Both the position numbers and the translations under genes were made by a program. The notes under the pieces are model-generated. The model was not told where the DNA came from and did not search any database. It saw only the letters and a list, made by a program, of their open reading frames with translations. A DNA stretch of 64,000 nt from Candidatus Poribacteria bacterium (lineage in GTDB: Bacteria > Poribacteria > WGA-4E > WGA-3G). The first letter of the stretch is position 1; every line of letters begins with the position of its first letter. The stretch lies in the NCBI GenBank assembly GCA_028824685.1, contig JAPPCZ010000029.1, positions 1 to 64,000 of the forward strand, in the 5' to 3' direction. This document shows positions 8,545 through 17,817 of this stretch, piece after piece.

Positions 8545-9504
8545 CTAAGTTGGTAAACTCTCACCGCTTTTTATTTGATACCCATTGACAAAATCGTATA
8601 TTTCCATAACCTTTTTAGTTGCCGGTTGAACTTGCAATAATTGGAGTTCACCTTTACCTGTCACAACAAACATTTGTCGTTCTGATGTAATTTTAATGGT
8701 TCCAGGTAGTTCATTTGGAATTTTTTGTTTCACTTCGTGCGTATCTTCATGCGGCAGTGCTTGAATAATCTTAAGGAGCGTTCCTTCTCGAAAAAATGAA
8801 TATGCGCCTGGCCATCCGGTAGTTCCTCTAATTAGATTGTGTATTGTCGTTGCGGGTTCATTCCAATTGATATGCCCAACGGTCTTAGTTAAACGTGGTG
8901 CATGCGTTGCCTCAGCATGATTCTGCGCTGTCGCTACTGGGGGTTGTCCATGTGGCAAGTTGCCCAGCACTTTGACTAAAAGCCTTGCCCCAATAATCGC
9001 TAATTCATGGTGCAATTTTTCTGCCGTATCTTCAAGTTCTATAGGTATCTGCTCCCTGCAAATTATGGCCCCCGTATCTTCTCCGGCATCCAAGAGCATA
9101 AGTGTTACACCAGTCTCCTTCTCGCCGTTAATTAATGCCCATTGAATTGGGGCTGCACCTCTATATTTCGGCAACAGAGAAGGGTGTAAGTTTATAACAC
9201 CACAGGGCGGAATATCCAAAACTGTTTGCGGTAGAAGTTGACCGAAAGCAGCTACGATAATAACATCTGGAGCAAGTTGTTTCAGCGTCCGAACAAATTC
9301 TGGTGCTCTAACCTTCTCTGGTTGAAAAACCTTAAGGTGATACTCTGTTGCAATCTGCTTCACTGGTGGCGGAGTCAGTTTTTTGCCTCTTCCACTTGGG
9401 CGATCAGGTTGAGTTACTACAGCTATAATTTCAAAATGATGGGCAATAAGTTCTTTCAGTGCGGGAATTGCAAATTCACTGGTGCCCATAAAAAGAACAC
9501 GCAT
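8545..9504 (-). CDS. fmt: Methionyl-tRNA formyltransferase
   Basis: The enzyme formylates initiator Met-tRNA using 10-formyl-tetrahydrofolate. The 319-residue product begins RVLFMGTSEFAIPALK and carries the formyl-transferase active site INLHPSLLPKYRGAAPIQWA with the catalytic Asn, His and, further on, Asp (LLDAGEDTGAI). The C-terminal domain (GWPGAYSFF...) is present and length is normal. It is the first gene of the operon fmt-PASTA-rpe-rsmE-mtaB-EEP, with short gaps throughout. Confidence 0.95.
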   Translation of the reverse strand: MRVLFMGTSEFAIPALKELIAHHFEIIAVVTQPDRPSGRGKKLTPPPVKQIATEYHLKVFQPEKVRAPEFVRTLKQLAPDVIIVAAFGQLLPQTVLDIPPCGVINLHPSLLPKYRGAAPIQWALINGEKETGVTLMLLDAGEDTGAIICREQIPIELEDTAEKLHHELAIIGARLLVKVLGNLPHGQPPVATAQNHAEATHAPRLTKTVGHINWNEPATTIHNLIRGTTGWPGAYSFFREGTLLKIIQALPHEDTHEVKQKIPNELPGTIKITSERQMFVVTGKGELQLLQVQPATKKVMEIYDFVNGYQIKSGESLPT

Positions 9505-9554
9505 TCTTTGTATATAACCTATCTTCCGTCAGTTATTGAGTGCCAAGAAAATGA

Positions 9555-10139
9555 TTAGAATCGTATTTCAAACAGCGGGATGACTAAACCAACAGGCGGT
9601 TCTGTAGACCACATATTCAATTGAGTATTTACCGTGTATCGTCCTTGTTGTCCGAAATTTGTAGAGATGCCATATACGTTCGCATGTGGACCGAAAAAAG
9701 TGCCACGTGCAATACTCCCATCAGGAGGAGCTGCTTCGTCCGTTGGACGTGTTGGTGGTTTGTATCCCGGCACACTCGGCGCTGACCTGTCTACATTACG
9801 AGTATGTAGCCAATCCCAAATACCGATGAACAGTGAAAAAGAAACGGCACAGATACCCATCACGCGGTAATTCTGTGATGTCAATTCCGGTGCAATTTTA
9901 TTTGTCTGTATCATTTTTACACCGCGAACTCCCAAATAACTGTGTACCGCCGTAAATGGGAGGGCACTTAGCGTAATAATCTCAAATCTACGTAATGCAC
10001 TTTCGTGATATTCCTCCTGATGTGTTCCTTGAGTTTGTTGTGTTGGAGGACTACTCTGGTTTTGTGCTTGTGAGTGTGGCACTAATATGAAAATAGCTGC
10101 TAAAGCGAGTATAAATATGCGACTTCTAAATCTAAACAT
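9555..10139 (-). CDS. Secreted or membrane protein of unknown function
   Basis: The 194-residue product starts at ATG 10139 after a GAGG ribosome site and has a clear signal peptide ending near SQAQ (residue 26). A Gln/Thr-rich stretch follows, then two hydrophobic segments (about residues 55-70 and 92-110), a Pro-rich loop, and a C-terminus ending in EIRF. The terminal Phe and alternating pattern are reminiscent of an outer-membrane strand, but the protein is short. I do not recognise a family. It stands alone between fmt and a family B element. Confidence 0.6.
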   Translation of the reverse strand: MFRFRSRIFILALAAIFILVPHSQAQNQSSPPTQQTQGTHQEEYHESALRRFEIITLSALPFTAVHSYLGVRGVKMIQTNKIAPELTSQNYRVMGICAVSFSLFIGIWDWLHTRNVDRSAPSVPGYKPPTRPTDEAAPPDGSIARGTFFGPHANVYGISTNFGQQGRYTVNTQLNMWSTEPPVGLVIPLFEIRF

Positions 10140-10172
10140 AATTTTAACCTCTTAACTTGTGTGTGGAAAGTT

Positions 10173-10315
10173 ATACCATTTCTAATTGACAAATTGTCAT
10201 AACATATTGTAGGTCGGGTTGAGGAACGAAACCCGACATGACGCTATAAAAAGTCGGGTTTCGTTCCTCAACCCGACCTACGAAATAATGTAATATTATC
10301 ATATAGAAATAGTAT
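10173..10315. mobile_element. Family B MITE-like element with a perfect 29-bp REP palindrome
   Basis: The ends ATACCATTTCTA (10173) and TAGAAATAGTAT (10304-10315) form an imperfect terminal inverted repeat. Inside, two arms of 29 bases (10209-10237 and 10253-10281) are perfect reverse complements and carry GTAGGTCGGG...CCCGACCTAC. The left 32 bases match the right end of the element at 36946-37137 base for base through the ATTGACAAATTGTCATAA part. No open frame is inside. It fills the gap between the unknown secreted protein and lspA. Confidence 0.6.
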
Positions 10316-10379
10316 TACTACAAAACAAGACACAAGATATAAATTGATTTTGTTAAGTATAGAAATTTATATTGCTAAC

Positions 10380-10874
10380 TCAATTAACGTTTCGATGCTG
10401 AATACGAAAGAGGTAAACAATAAGCATCCCCGCGCCTATACACACGGACACATCCGCTACATTAAAAGTAGGCCAAAATAGATTTTTGCTTTCTATGCCG
10501 AACTGCAGGAAATCAACTACTGACCCCAAGTAGACACGGTCAATAAAGTTACCGACTGCTCCGCCAAGTAGAAAACCGAGCGAGGTTTGCATCCATCGAC
10601 TATTCTGGAATCTAAAGGAATAGATAAAAATAAATATTAACGCAGCGATTGTAATTATAATCAGTAATGTACGTTGATCTGAAAAAATTCCAAATGCAGC
10701 ACCAGTGTTTCTATCATGTCGTAGATTAAAAAAACCTGGAATAATAGAATAACCCCTACCTTCCGGGATGTGCATACGTACAAACCATTTAGTGATGATA
10801 TCAAGCAATAATGCTGGAACAGCGACTATTACTAATGGTAAAATCTTTTTTAAGTATTGAATCGGAGAAATCAC
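10380..10874 (-). CDS. lspA: Lipoprotein signal peptidase (signal peptidase II)
   Basis: This aspartic membrane protease cleaves the signal peptides of prolipoproteins. The 164-residue product has four membrane segments and the conserved motifs: DIITKWFV in helix 1, NTGAAFG, GGAVGNFIDRVYLGSVVDF with the first catalytic Asp, and FNVADVSVCIG with the second. The frame begins at GTG 10874; no ATG is available nearby and the ribosome site is weak, so the start is uncertain. It follows the IleRS-like gene, keeping the common ileS-lspA order. Several lipoproteins in this window are likely substrates. Confidence 0.9.
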   Translation of the reverse strand: MISPIQYLKKILPLVIVAVPALLLDIITKWFVRMHIPEGRGYSIIPGFFNLRHDRNTGAAFGIFSDQRTLLIIITIAALIFIFIYSFRFQNSRWMQTSLGFLLGGAVGNFIDRVYLGSVVDFLQFGIESKNLFWPTFNVADVSVCIGAGMLIVYLFRIQHRNVN

Positions 10875-10896
10875 TTCCTGCTTTTTCCCATTGATG

Positions 10897-13485
10897 TTAG
10901 TTTGTTGATTGATAGATTTTCTTCAATGATTCCCATTCAACCTTCGCATCAATTTGCCCAGAAATTTCTGGCAATTGACACCACTCACTTAGAAATATAC
11001 TTTTAGAGAAGATATTTGTCTGAGCAAAAATTTCCTCAGCTAAGAAAGGGTGAATTGGGGCAAGGCGTTGTAAAATACTCTTGGATATTAATAGTAGTGC
11101 AATTTGGACAGAGTCTGATCTCTTTTTCGGAATTTTACCACAACAGAATTCTATATAAAAAAGAAGTTCAGTATGACAAAAATCGTATAATAAACGCCAC
11201 ATTTCATAGAAATCTTTTACATAGTATGCTGCCTCAACATCAATCAAAAGGCGATTAGTTAATGAAACCGCAAGGATGTCAGGTTCTTGCAGTGAGGCAG
11301 TAATGTCCTCGTTGAGTCCTTTTGAAAAAATAGTCTGTACAACAGAATTTCCCTTCTCTTGCAAATCTGCCAACAATTCGACTGCCTGATATAATATCTC
11401 TTTAAGCTGCGCGTATTTGTGGTTGTATTTCGCTATCAACTCTTCAAGTTGTTTAGCACCATCCCCTTTTAGTTGAACTTGATGTAAATCTGGGACTATT
11501 GAGATCAACCGTAAAACATCCGCAGGGTATTTTTGTAGGATTTTTTCCTGCACTTCGGTATCCCAAACCTCTTCAGCAATATCGTTTAATTTTAGGAATT
11601 TAAAAGGTTGGCTCTCTTTCGTAGAGCGGCTCAGTTGGAGAGATGCTGAAAGTACACTCAATTCTCCTAACCATTTCAAAAAAGGAGTACGCGGCACAAA
11701 CGCAACATTCGTGGACGCAGCAATAGTTGACTTCTTGAAATCCGAAGTATCAAGCGTTTGGAGTAAGTTCGCAAAATGGCTTTCAATATATGTTAATTCT
11801 TTTCGGAAGTCTTTTGAATGACAATTCACACAGACCGTATCAGCAGGTAAGAGTTCTTCAACGCTCAGGCGGAACCAGTGTTCGGAACCGCGTCGAATAG
11901 AACTACGAACGGCACGAAGGATTTTTTTATCTGTAATAAGACTGTTACAATTATCACACCTCAAAACTGGAAGCGGAATTCCCCATTGACGTTGTGATGA
12001 AATTGGCATATCGGAGACATTCATCATTTCATTTTGAATGTTCTCACGTATTTCGTCGTCGTAATGGTTCCAGTACTCGGGACAATTTGAGAGTTGTTCA
12101 CTAATGTCACTTGAAGTTATGGAAAACATCCAGTGGCGGTATGGGCGTGCAACCGATAAACCATTGCAATGTTGGCATTCAAGTTGTTTTACTTTTTGTT
12201 TACGCGCTTTAATTAAGCATCCGCGACCTTCCAATTCATCAATGATAAACTCAATAGCGTTTGACAAATTTAATCCGCACAAAGTATCTGCATCTTCTGT
12301 GAACCTGCCAGTTTCATCAAAAACCGGTGTTGTTGGTGTAGATGATATAGAATCTGCTTGAGTAGAATTGTCGATGTTTGGTAATGTCTTGTAAATATTA
12401 TAACTAAGCGAATGATGTGCAGGGTTTAGTGGGATAATTCCTTCCATTAATTCTTTTTTTTCAGAAGAATCAGAGATGCTTTCAACTATTTTCTCCGGTA
12501 TTATAAAAAATGGCAGATCAGTTAACGAAAATAGTGGATGGGAGACAGTGCAATTACTAAACTGCCTTACTTCTAATTCAGTAATGGGTTTTGGGTATTT
12601 TTTGCGTTTGGCGTTTGGATCAACAAGTTTATTGAATTGCCGTTTAGAAAAAATAAGATATTGATTTTCAAATTCAGTGAGCAAAAAATTACTATTTTCA
12701 TAAATACCTATTGCGATCATCCCCACGATCTCCGACAATTGTGAAAGAGGAAAACGGACTGCAAAATAAACATCTTTTCCTAATTCTTCAAAACCGGTGT
12801 TGAATGGGAACTTCACATAGGTATCTAAAACGTTATTTGAAACAGATGTCACTGTTTTGCCGACTTCCAATGGCGACATACATTTTGGACACCAATGGCT
12901 GAGTTTTAGTTCATCGCGTAAAAATTTTGCGTCCCGTAGTCTATCAAAGAAGCCAAAGAGTTTAGTCTCATGTCTTGTCTCTAATGTTTTTTCAGCGGAA
13001 GTCCAATCAGCAAAAATTCCGAGTTTCTGTAATTTCTGCTGCTGTATTTTCAATTGTTCGCCATAAAACTGTTTACACTGTTTACGCAAATTGATGATAT
13101 TTCCCGAAACTTTAGCTGTACTCTCCTTAATTACGGTCGCTTCAACACTAAAAGGAAAGGTTTCCCAAAGTGGAGAATAAACTACAGTTTTTCCCTGCAT
13201 CATTTCATATTTCAAAAAAATATCTTGGTAAATTTTCCTTCGAAGTGTATCAACACTTAGTCTGTCAACAGGGGTCGGCATTTCTCTGACCACATAGGTC
13301 GGTAATTCTGTAGCCTTTTCATCAACCTTGTAGACATTTTGGGTTGCCCACAGTTTGAGAATCTCTGATTCGTGGGGACTGTGTCCAACGTTCTCGGTAG
13401 GAGCAGATGTTAGGGTTCTTTTCTGAGATTTACCCTTGGAACGTTTAGTTGAGGTGTCCTTTGATGGAGAATTTGCCTTTTTCAT
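10897..13485 (-). CDS. Isoleucyl-tRNA synthetase-like protein lacking catalytic motifs
   Basis: The 862-residue product is collinear with IleRS but has lost its active-site signatures. Where HIGH is expected, near residue 75, it reads DRLSVDTL; the GWDCHGLPIE segment is LWETFPFSVE; and near residue 625 there is no KMSKS (TKESQPFKFLKL before ADVLRLI). The editing-domain TTTPWTLP is also gone. What remains is IleRS architecture: YEMMQGK after the HIGH site, RQWGIPLP near residue 498, ADVLRLI, the anticodon-binding helices and CxxC pairs (CPKC, CDNC, CVNC). A Lys/Ser-rich tail of 30 residues is added at the N-terminus. It sits in the normal ileS position before lspA and after yggS-proC-yggT. It should not aminoacylate tRNA; a regulatory or tRNA-binding role is possible. 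The frame is intact, so it is not a plain pseudogene. Confidence 0.75.
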   Translation of the reverse strand: MKKANSPSKDTSTKRSKGKSQKRTLTSAPTENVGHSPHESEILKLWATQNVYKVDEKATELPTYVVREMPTPVDRLSVDTLRRKIYQDIFLKYEMMQGKTVVYSPLWETFPFSVEATVIKESTAKVSGNIINLRKQCKQFYGEQLKIQQQKLQKLGIFADWTSAEKTLETRHETKLFGFFDRLRDAKFLRDELKLSHWCPKCMSPLEVGKTVTSVSNNVLDTYVKFPFNTGFEELGKDVYFAVRFPLSQLSEIVGMIAIGIYENSNFLLTEFENQYLIFSKRQFNKLVDPNAKRKKYPKPITELEVRQFSNCTVSHPLFSLTDLPFFIIPEKIVESISDSSEKKELMEGIIPLNPAHHSLSYNIYKTLPNIDNSTQADSISSTPTTPVFDETGRFTEDADTLCGLNLSNAIEFIIDELEGRGCLIKARKQKVKQLECQHCNGLSVARPYRHWMFSITSSDISEQLSNCPEYWNHYDDEIRENIQNEMMNVSDMPISSQRQWGIPLPVLRCDNCNSLITDKKILRAVRSSIRRGSEHWFRLSVEELLPADTVCVNCHSKDFRKELTYIESHFANLLQTLDTSDFKKSTIAASTNVAFVPRTPFLKWLGELSVLSASLQLSRSTKESQPFKFLKLNDIAEEVWDTEVQEKILQKYPADVLRLISIVPDLHQVQLKGDGAKQLEELIAKYNHKYAQLKEILYQAVELLADLQEKGNSVVQTIFSKGLNEDITASLQEPDILAVSLTNRLLIDVEAAYYVKDFYEMWRLLYDFCHTELLFYIEFCCGKIPKKRSDSVQIALLLISKSILQRLAPIHPFLAEEIFAQTNIFSKSIFLSEWCQLPEISGQIDAKVEWESLKKIYQSTN

Positions 13486-13571
13486 AATTTAATGTTATTC
13501 CGGCAAATGTATTCACAATGTACACCGGATATAAATTGGGCAGAACTGTAGAAACAATTTTATGTTTAAAT

Positions 13572-13832
13572 TTATAATATACTGGTGAGAATGTACAAAA
13601 GGAATAACAACACCATTGGTGAAAAATCAATCCCTATATTTCGACTCATCGGTTGAAGCACATTCCGAATTGGTTGCAAAACCGGATCTACAATTTGATT
13701 CGTTAACACATAGATTCGACGGACGGTTAAATTTTGCGTACCAAATACTATCCATGAGAGAAACACATTTACGAAAACAATCAGCATATAAATTCTAAGT
13801 AACCGACTGATAATAAAAGCAAGGAGATCCAT
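13572..13832 (-). CDS. YggT family membrane protein
   Basis: This 86-residue protein has two transmembrane segments and the family motif IVDPVLQPIRNVLQP just before the second helix (SPMVLLFLLYILTS). YggT/YlmG proteins are small integral membrane proteins linked to cell division, osmotic tolerance or organelle envelope assembly; the exact job is unknown. It lies 18 bases after proC and before the IleRS-like gene, matching the ylmE-ylmG-ileS order known from other bacteria. Confidence 0.88.
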   Translation of the reverse strand: MDLLAFIISRLLRIYMLIVFVNVFLSWIVFGTQNLTVRRIYVLTNQIVDPVLQPIRNVLQPMSRNIGIDFSPMVLLFLLYILTSIL

Positions 13833-13850
13833 TACGTTATATGTCTTTTC

Positions 13851-14669
13851 CTATTTTGCAGTGTCGAGTTGTTTTGCCCGTTCTGTTGCAGCAAGTATTG
13901 CCTCTGCAAGTGTTGCGCGCAATCCTCCTCGTTCAAGTGCATGGAGCCCAGCTGCTGTTGTCCCGCCGGGTGTTGTCACTCGGTTTTTGAGGACAACTGG
14001 ATGATCTTGTGAATGCGACAACATTGTTGCTGCTCCCAAAACAGTGTGTATTGCCAGAGTTTGTGCGTCCTGACGAGGCAGACCAACATGTACGCCCGCA
14101 TCCGCAATTGCCTCTACAAAAAGGGCTACATAAGCAGGACCACTACCACTGACCGCAGTAACCGCATTCAGGTGGCGTTCCTCCATTATTAATGTTGTTC
14201 CACAAGTGTCAAATAACTTCTTTGTAAAATCAAGGTGCTCCACTTCTGTAGTACTACCTGCTGTTAAAACAGATATAGCTGCTTCAACGGAAGCCGCTAT
14301 ATTCGGCATCACACGAACAATTGGAGGTGGCGTTTCAAAATACGATTCAAGGGTTTCAGTTGTAACCCCTGCTGCTATACTTACAATCCATTGTGGCGGT
14401 GATAAGTTGTGCGCTACTTGTGGTACGATGTGCGGTACAGCTACAGGTGGAACTGCACATAGAATAACATCTGTCTCTTGTATTAACTCGTCAATATCTG
14501 ATGCAGCGTTCACACCCTTTTCATCACACAGTTGGGTTACCAGATTTTTGTCCAGATCAGTTATCCAAATCTGTTGTGCTGGTAGCAAGCGATCTACTAT
14601 ACTCCTAACAATGATCCCGCCCATTTTCCCAACACCAATGACACCCAATTTCTGGTTTTCTACCACCAT
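13851..14669 (-). CDS. proC: Pyrroline-5-carboxylate reductase
   Basis: The enzyme reduces 1-pyrroline-5-carboxylate to proline with NAD(P)H. The 272-residue product has the N-terminal Rossmann motif GVIGVGKMGG, the AAGVTTETLE segment, VMPNIAASV, and the C-terminal signature TTPGGTTAAGLHALERGGLR. ATG 14669 is preceded by AGGAG four bases upstream; the longer frame from TTG 14684 would overlap that site. It sits between yggS and yggT, a very common pairing, probably in one operon. Confidence 0.94.
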   Translation of the reverse strand: MVVENQKLGVIGVGKMGGIIVRSIVDRLLPAQQIWITDLDKNLVTQLCDEKGVNAASDIDELIQETDVILCAVPPVAVPHIVPQVAHNLSPPQWIVSIAAGVTTETLESYFETPPPIVRVMPNIAASVEAAISVLTAGSTTEVEHLDFTKKLFDTCGTTLIMEERHLNAVTAVSGSGPAYVALFVEAIADAGVHVGLPRQDAQTLAIHTVLGAATMLSHSQDHPVVLKNRVTTPGGTTAAGLHALERGGLRATLAEAILAATERAKQLDTAK

Positions 14670-14707
14670 TTTACTCCTATACAAATTCTAATCAAGATAC
14701 GTAAAGA

Positions 14708-15421
14708 TTAAACTGTGGTTTCAAAGATTGCCCTACCAATCCTAACAAGATTCGCTCCTTCTTCAATTGCAACTTCAAAATCGTCTGTCATCCCCATGGA
14801 GAGATATTGCATTGTTATGCCTGGATATTTCTCAGTCTTTATCCTATCCGAAAGGGTTCTCAACAAAGCAAAAGCTGGACGATTTGTTTCTGGAGAAGGA
14901 CTTAACACCCCCATTGTCATTAACCCAACAATACGTACACTGGAATACGACAATGACTTTTCCATAAAATCGAACACATCTTCCGAATCTAAACCAAATT
15001 TGCTTTCCTCACCAGTCGTATTTATTTGTATTAAAATGTCTGTCTGTTTTTTTAGGACTTCTGTACGGCGCGATATCTCAGCTAAAAGTCTCAAACTGTC
15101 TACTGAATGGATCAGAGAAAATATTTCTAAAGCAGACTTCACCTTATTTCTTTGCAAGTGTCCAATAAGATGCCAATCACACTTTCGTGTGTTTGATGCT
15201 GCCAAAAAACTATGAATTGGATCGTATTTCTGTTGTGCTTCCTGTATACGGTTTTCACCTATATCCGTAGCACCAGCAGCAAGGAGCGATTGAATCTCTG
15301 ATATTGAACGCCCTTTTGTAACTGGAACAAGCTTAATTGAATCTGGAGGACGACCACTCCGTTCTGCAGCTGCCACCATACGTTCCTTGACACTTGCAAG
15401 GTTTTCAGCAATCCGATTCAA
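14708..15421 (-). CDS. YggS/PLPBP family pyridoxal-phosphate homeostasis protein
   Basis: The 237-residue product is a single-domain alanine-racemase-like barrel that binds pyridoxal phosphate without known enzyme activity and buffers free vitamer. The PLP lysine is in LVPVTKGRS near residue 30; GENRIQEAQQK, WHLIGHLQRNK, IQINTTGEESKFGL and LSMGMTDDFEVAI are all family signatures. It overlaps the upstream small membrane protein gene by four bases and precedes proC. Confidence 0.93.
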   Translation of the reverse strand: MNRIAENLASVKERMVAAAERSGRPPDSIKLVPVTKGRSISEIQSLLAAGATDIGENRIQEAQQKYDPIHSFLAASNTRKCDWHLIGHLQRNKVKSALEIFSLIHSVDSLRLLAEISRRTEVLKKQTDILIQINTTGEESKFGLDSEDVFDFMEKSLSYSSVRIVGLMTMGVLSPSPETNRPAFALLRTLSDRIKTEKYPGITMQYLSMGMTDDFEVAIEEGANLVRIGRAIFETTV

Positions 15422-15798
15422 TTCTCATTCTCCTCACGCTGTAAGGTCTCAGTTTCATCCGTACCCGATAGATTCTTCTCTGTTTTACCAATTAAGCGTG
15501 AATATAGATTTTTCCAGTCGTCAACGTGAAAAAGTGTTCCTATAACGGCTATCAATATCCCAAAACAAACGATTCCGATGCCGACCACAACAACATGCGT
15601 AGCCTCAGTGTAAACTTGGGTTACTCTCACAGCGGTTGATGTTTCCTTAGACAACTCCTTGTGATATTTCGCAGGATGAACACAACCCCGTATGATAAAA
15701 ATAAGACCTATTATACTCGTTAAGATAGATAACGATGTGAAAATGGAACGCATTTCAATTCTCACTTTGATCCCAGACCGAAGGCGTACTCCGGTCAC
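15418..15798 (-). CDS. Small two-helix membrane protein, unknown function
   Basis: The frame gives up to 126 residues, but the start is unclear: GTG at 15798 has no ribosome site, and ATG at 15753 (MRSIFTSLSIL) would place the first hydrophobic segment right at the N-terminus, as usual for a signal anchor. A second membrane segment lies near residues 70-92, followed by a charged tail rich in Glu and Thr. An RGC after the first segment could be a lipobox, but the residues before it are not typical. No family is recognised. It overlaps yggS by four bases, so the two are probably co-translated. Confidence 0.6.
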   Translation of the reverse strand: MTGVRLRSGIKVRIEMRSIFTSLSILTSIIGLIFIIRGCVHPAKYHKELSKETSTAVRVTQVYTEATHVVVVGIGIVCFGILIAVIGTLFHVDDWKNLYSRLIGKTEKNLSGTDETETLQREENEN

Positions 15799-15918
15799 TT
15801 AATGATACCATTTTTTTGCCAGCAATGCAAATTTGTTTCACTCCATAGCCCGAAGTATTCTACAGCAATTTGCCTTGACAAAGGTTTAGTAATTTATCAA
15901 GTAATAGGAAGATTTTTC

Positions 15919-16698
15919 TTAATTTGCGTGGATGAGTTGTATAAATGAAAACATCCTTCCTGTTTGTCCCCCCTCTGCTCGATGTGAATAAAAATTATCT
16001 GTGCAACAAGCGGTACAATATGGAGATATTGAAATTGATTCGGATGTTACGCCAACATCAACTAATTGGCAAAAGTTGGCTGTCTGTAAACTCAAGTTTA
16101 GCCCGTTGTGTACGGCTTGACCGAAATGTCTTACAAACTGAGAAATTAAATCTGGACTAACGGTGTAACAACATTTCTGAATAGAAGGTCCTAAGTGGAT
16201 AAGACAATTTTCTGCAATAGTGCCAAATTGGGCTTTCATTTCTGCAAGTGTTTTGGCGGCAATTCGTGCCAAAGTACCACGCCACCCAGCATGTGCAATT
16301 CCGATAGCAGGTGAGGCTACATCCAAGATAAAAATCGGGACACAATCAGCCGTGAAAATACCTAATGTCTCGTCCTGCTGTGCTGAAATTAAGGCATCTC
16401 CTATTTTTTCAGACACATTTTGGTTTTCAACGTCCCAAAATAATGTTGCAACTGTATCTGCATTTATAACAGCATCACTATGAATCTGTCTGCAATATTT
16501 TAGCGTCTTAATACCGGTATGGTCTGAAAAGAGTTGCTGATTTTGAGAAACCGCATCTGGATTGTCCCCTACATGCGAAGCTAAATTAAGAGAGGTGTAA
16601 GGTGTCTTGCTTACTCCTCCACAGCGGAGACTTATTCCCGCATGGACAAGGGATGTCTCAGTTAATTCATCAATTGTGTGATACAACTTTGTTGTCAA
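15919..16698 (-). CDS. pgeF: Peptidoglycan editing factor PgeF (laccase-domain, YfiH/YlmD family)
   Basis: Members hydrolyse or remove wrongly incorporated residues from peptidoglycan precursors, and some act as purine nucleoside phosphorylases or multicopper oxidases. The 259-residue product has SLNLASHVGD, CRQIHSDAV, FTADCVPIFI, IAHAGWRGT and a Cys/His-rich end (CCTDNFYSHRAEGGQTGRM), which together hold the metal-binding His and Cys residues. Its ATG overlaps the stop of the cupin gene by four bases. Its place near yggS and yggT recalls the ylmD-ylmE-ylmG cluster next to division genes in other bacteria. Confidence 0.92.
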   Translation of the reverse strand: MTTKLYHTIDELTETSLVHAGISLRCGGVSKTPYTSLNLASHVGDNPDAVSQNQQLFSDHTGIKTLKYCRQIHSDAVINADTVATLFWDVENQNVSEKIGDALISAQQDETLGIFTADCVPIFILDVASPAIGIAHAGWRGTLARIAAKTLAEMKAQFGTIAENCLIHLGPSIQKCCYTVSPDLISQFVRHFGQAVHNGLNLSLQTANFCQLVDVGVTSESISISPYCTACCTDNFYSHRAEGGQTGRMFSFIQLIHAN

Positions 16699-17021
16699 GA
16701 TATATAATCTTCCCGAGGTGGGCTAAAAATATCCAGGGCAATTGCCATCTTGTCAAATGCCTTAGCACTGTGTTTTACATGTGAGGGAATAAGGTAAGTG
16801 TCCCCTTTTTTCAGCATTCGTGATTCTCCGTCAATAGTCAATTCAAATGTGCCTTCTAAAACCATACCCATCTGTTCATGCTGGTGGCTGTGTTCTGCAA
16901 CTGTGCTATGCGGTTGCAAATAGACATAGGACATCATTAGTTTTTCACCATGGATTGTCCGAATTGTCACCCCATCAAAAACCTGTTTTTCAGGTTGAAC
17001 ATTAATATCAACAAATGGCAT
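16695..17021 (-). CDS. Small cupin-domain protein
   Basis: The 108-residue product is a single cupin barrel. Motif 1 is STVAEHSHQHEQMGMVLEG with His, His and Glu metal ligands; motif 2 is GDTYLIPSHVKHSAKA with the last His. The substrate is unknown; such small cupins are sugar isomerases, dioxygenases or binding proteins. I choose ATG 17021 because GGAG lies eight bases before it; an in-frame GTG at 17030 overlaps that site. It ends in a four-base overlap with pgeF. Confidence 0.85.
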   Translation of the reverse strand: MPFVDINVQPEKQVFDGVTIRTIHGEKLMMSYVYLQPHSTVAEHSHQHEQMGMVLEGTFELTIDGESRMLKKGDTYLIPSHVKHSAKAFDKMAIALDIFSPPREDYIS

Positions 17022-17073
17022 CAAGAACACTCCACTCTACTTGACAAACGTGAAAATCAGTAATAGGGTTTCG

Positions 17074-17817
17074 CTATGGAAAAGGTGTATTTGGATCGGA
17101 GGGTTCGACATAAAGTACTCGCTTACAATTGGAACAATAAACCAATTTTTCATATTTTTCTGCTTCTTTTAGGTTTTGCGGCTGAATTGTAAGACGACAA
17201 CTTCCGCAAGTTCCATTTTTGCCCAATGCAACAAAATCGGTTTTATGTCGTTCCATCCACCGATGGTATTGTGTGCTAAGTTTCTTGTCAATTTTAGGCA
17301 GAAATGTGTTCCGCTGCTCTAATTTTTCATTTATCTCGGTTTGCAAATTTTTCTGTTCTGCACGGAATTCAGTTGTTTTTTCAGTAGTCTTTGCATCTTC
17401 ACGAACAACCTCCGCCTCAAGCTCTGTCAATTCCGACTTCAACTGCTCACCTTTTTCCATCAGTTCCAATATTTCTTCTTCTGTCTCAAAATCCTTCTCA
17501 TCAAGATATTCAATCTGATTTTCCAGCGCGGTATAGGCTTCATTTGAGGTAACTTCGCGCTGTTCTTCCTTATATTTCTCACGTTGAACAGCATTCATTT
17601 CTAATTCCGCGTTTTTGGAACGCTGTGCTTTTTCAACTTCGGCAAGTTCATCAGATTTTGCCTTTATTTCATCTTTATATTTTGTAACACTCGCTTCTAA
17701 TTGTGCAATGTTTCGAGGGATAGTCTGTAGTCGTTGGTGGAATGACAACAACTCTCTGTCATGCTCCTGTAACTTATAAAGCAAAGCGAGCTGCTGTCTT
17801 AAAGATTCGTTTGCCAT
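17074..17817 (-). CDS. Coiled-coil protein with C4-type zinc ribbon
   Basis: The 247-residue protein is mostly long coiled coil (about residues 10-175, very rich in Glu and Lys) and ends with a zinc ribbon, CGSC...CSNC, near residues 203-230. This is the CT398/DUF164-like family, thought to bind nucleic acid or act as a scaffold in secretion and flagellar systems; the function is not settled. It overlaps tatC by one base (17817) and so is translated with it. Confidence 0.85.
   Translation of the reverse strand: MANESLRQQLALLYKLQEHDRELLSFHQRLQTIPRNIAQLEASVTKYKDEIKAKSDELAEVEKAQRSKNAELEMNAVQREKYKEEQREVTSNEAYTALENQIEYLDEKDFETEEEILELMEKGEQLKSELTELEAEVVREDAKTTEKTTEFRAEQKNLQTEINEKLEQRNTFLPKIDKKLSTQYHRWMERHKTDFVALGKNGTCGSCRLTIQPQNLKEAEKYEKLVYCSNCKRVLYVEPSDPNTPFP

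Noticed and set aside
15418..15798. Lipoprotein call for the small membrane protein
   Set aside because: The RGC after the first helix lacks the small residues that a lipobox needs at -1 and -3, so I left it as a plain membrane protein.
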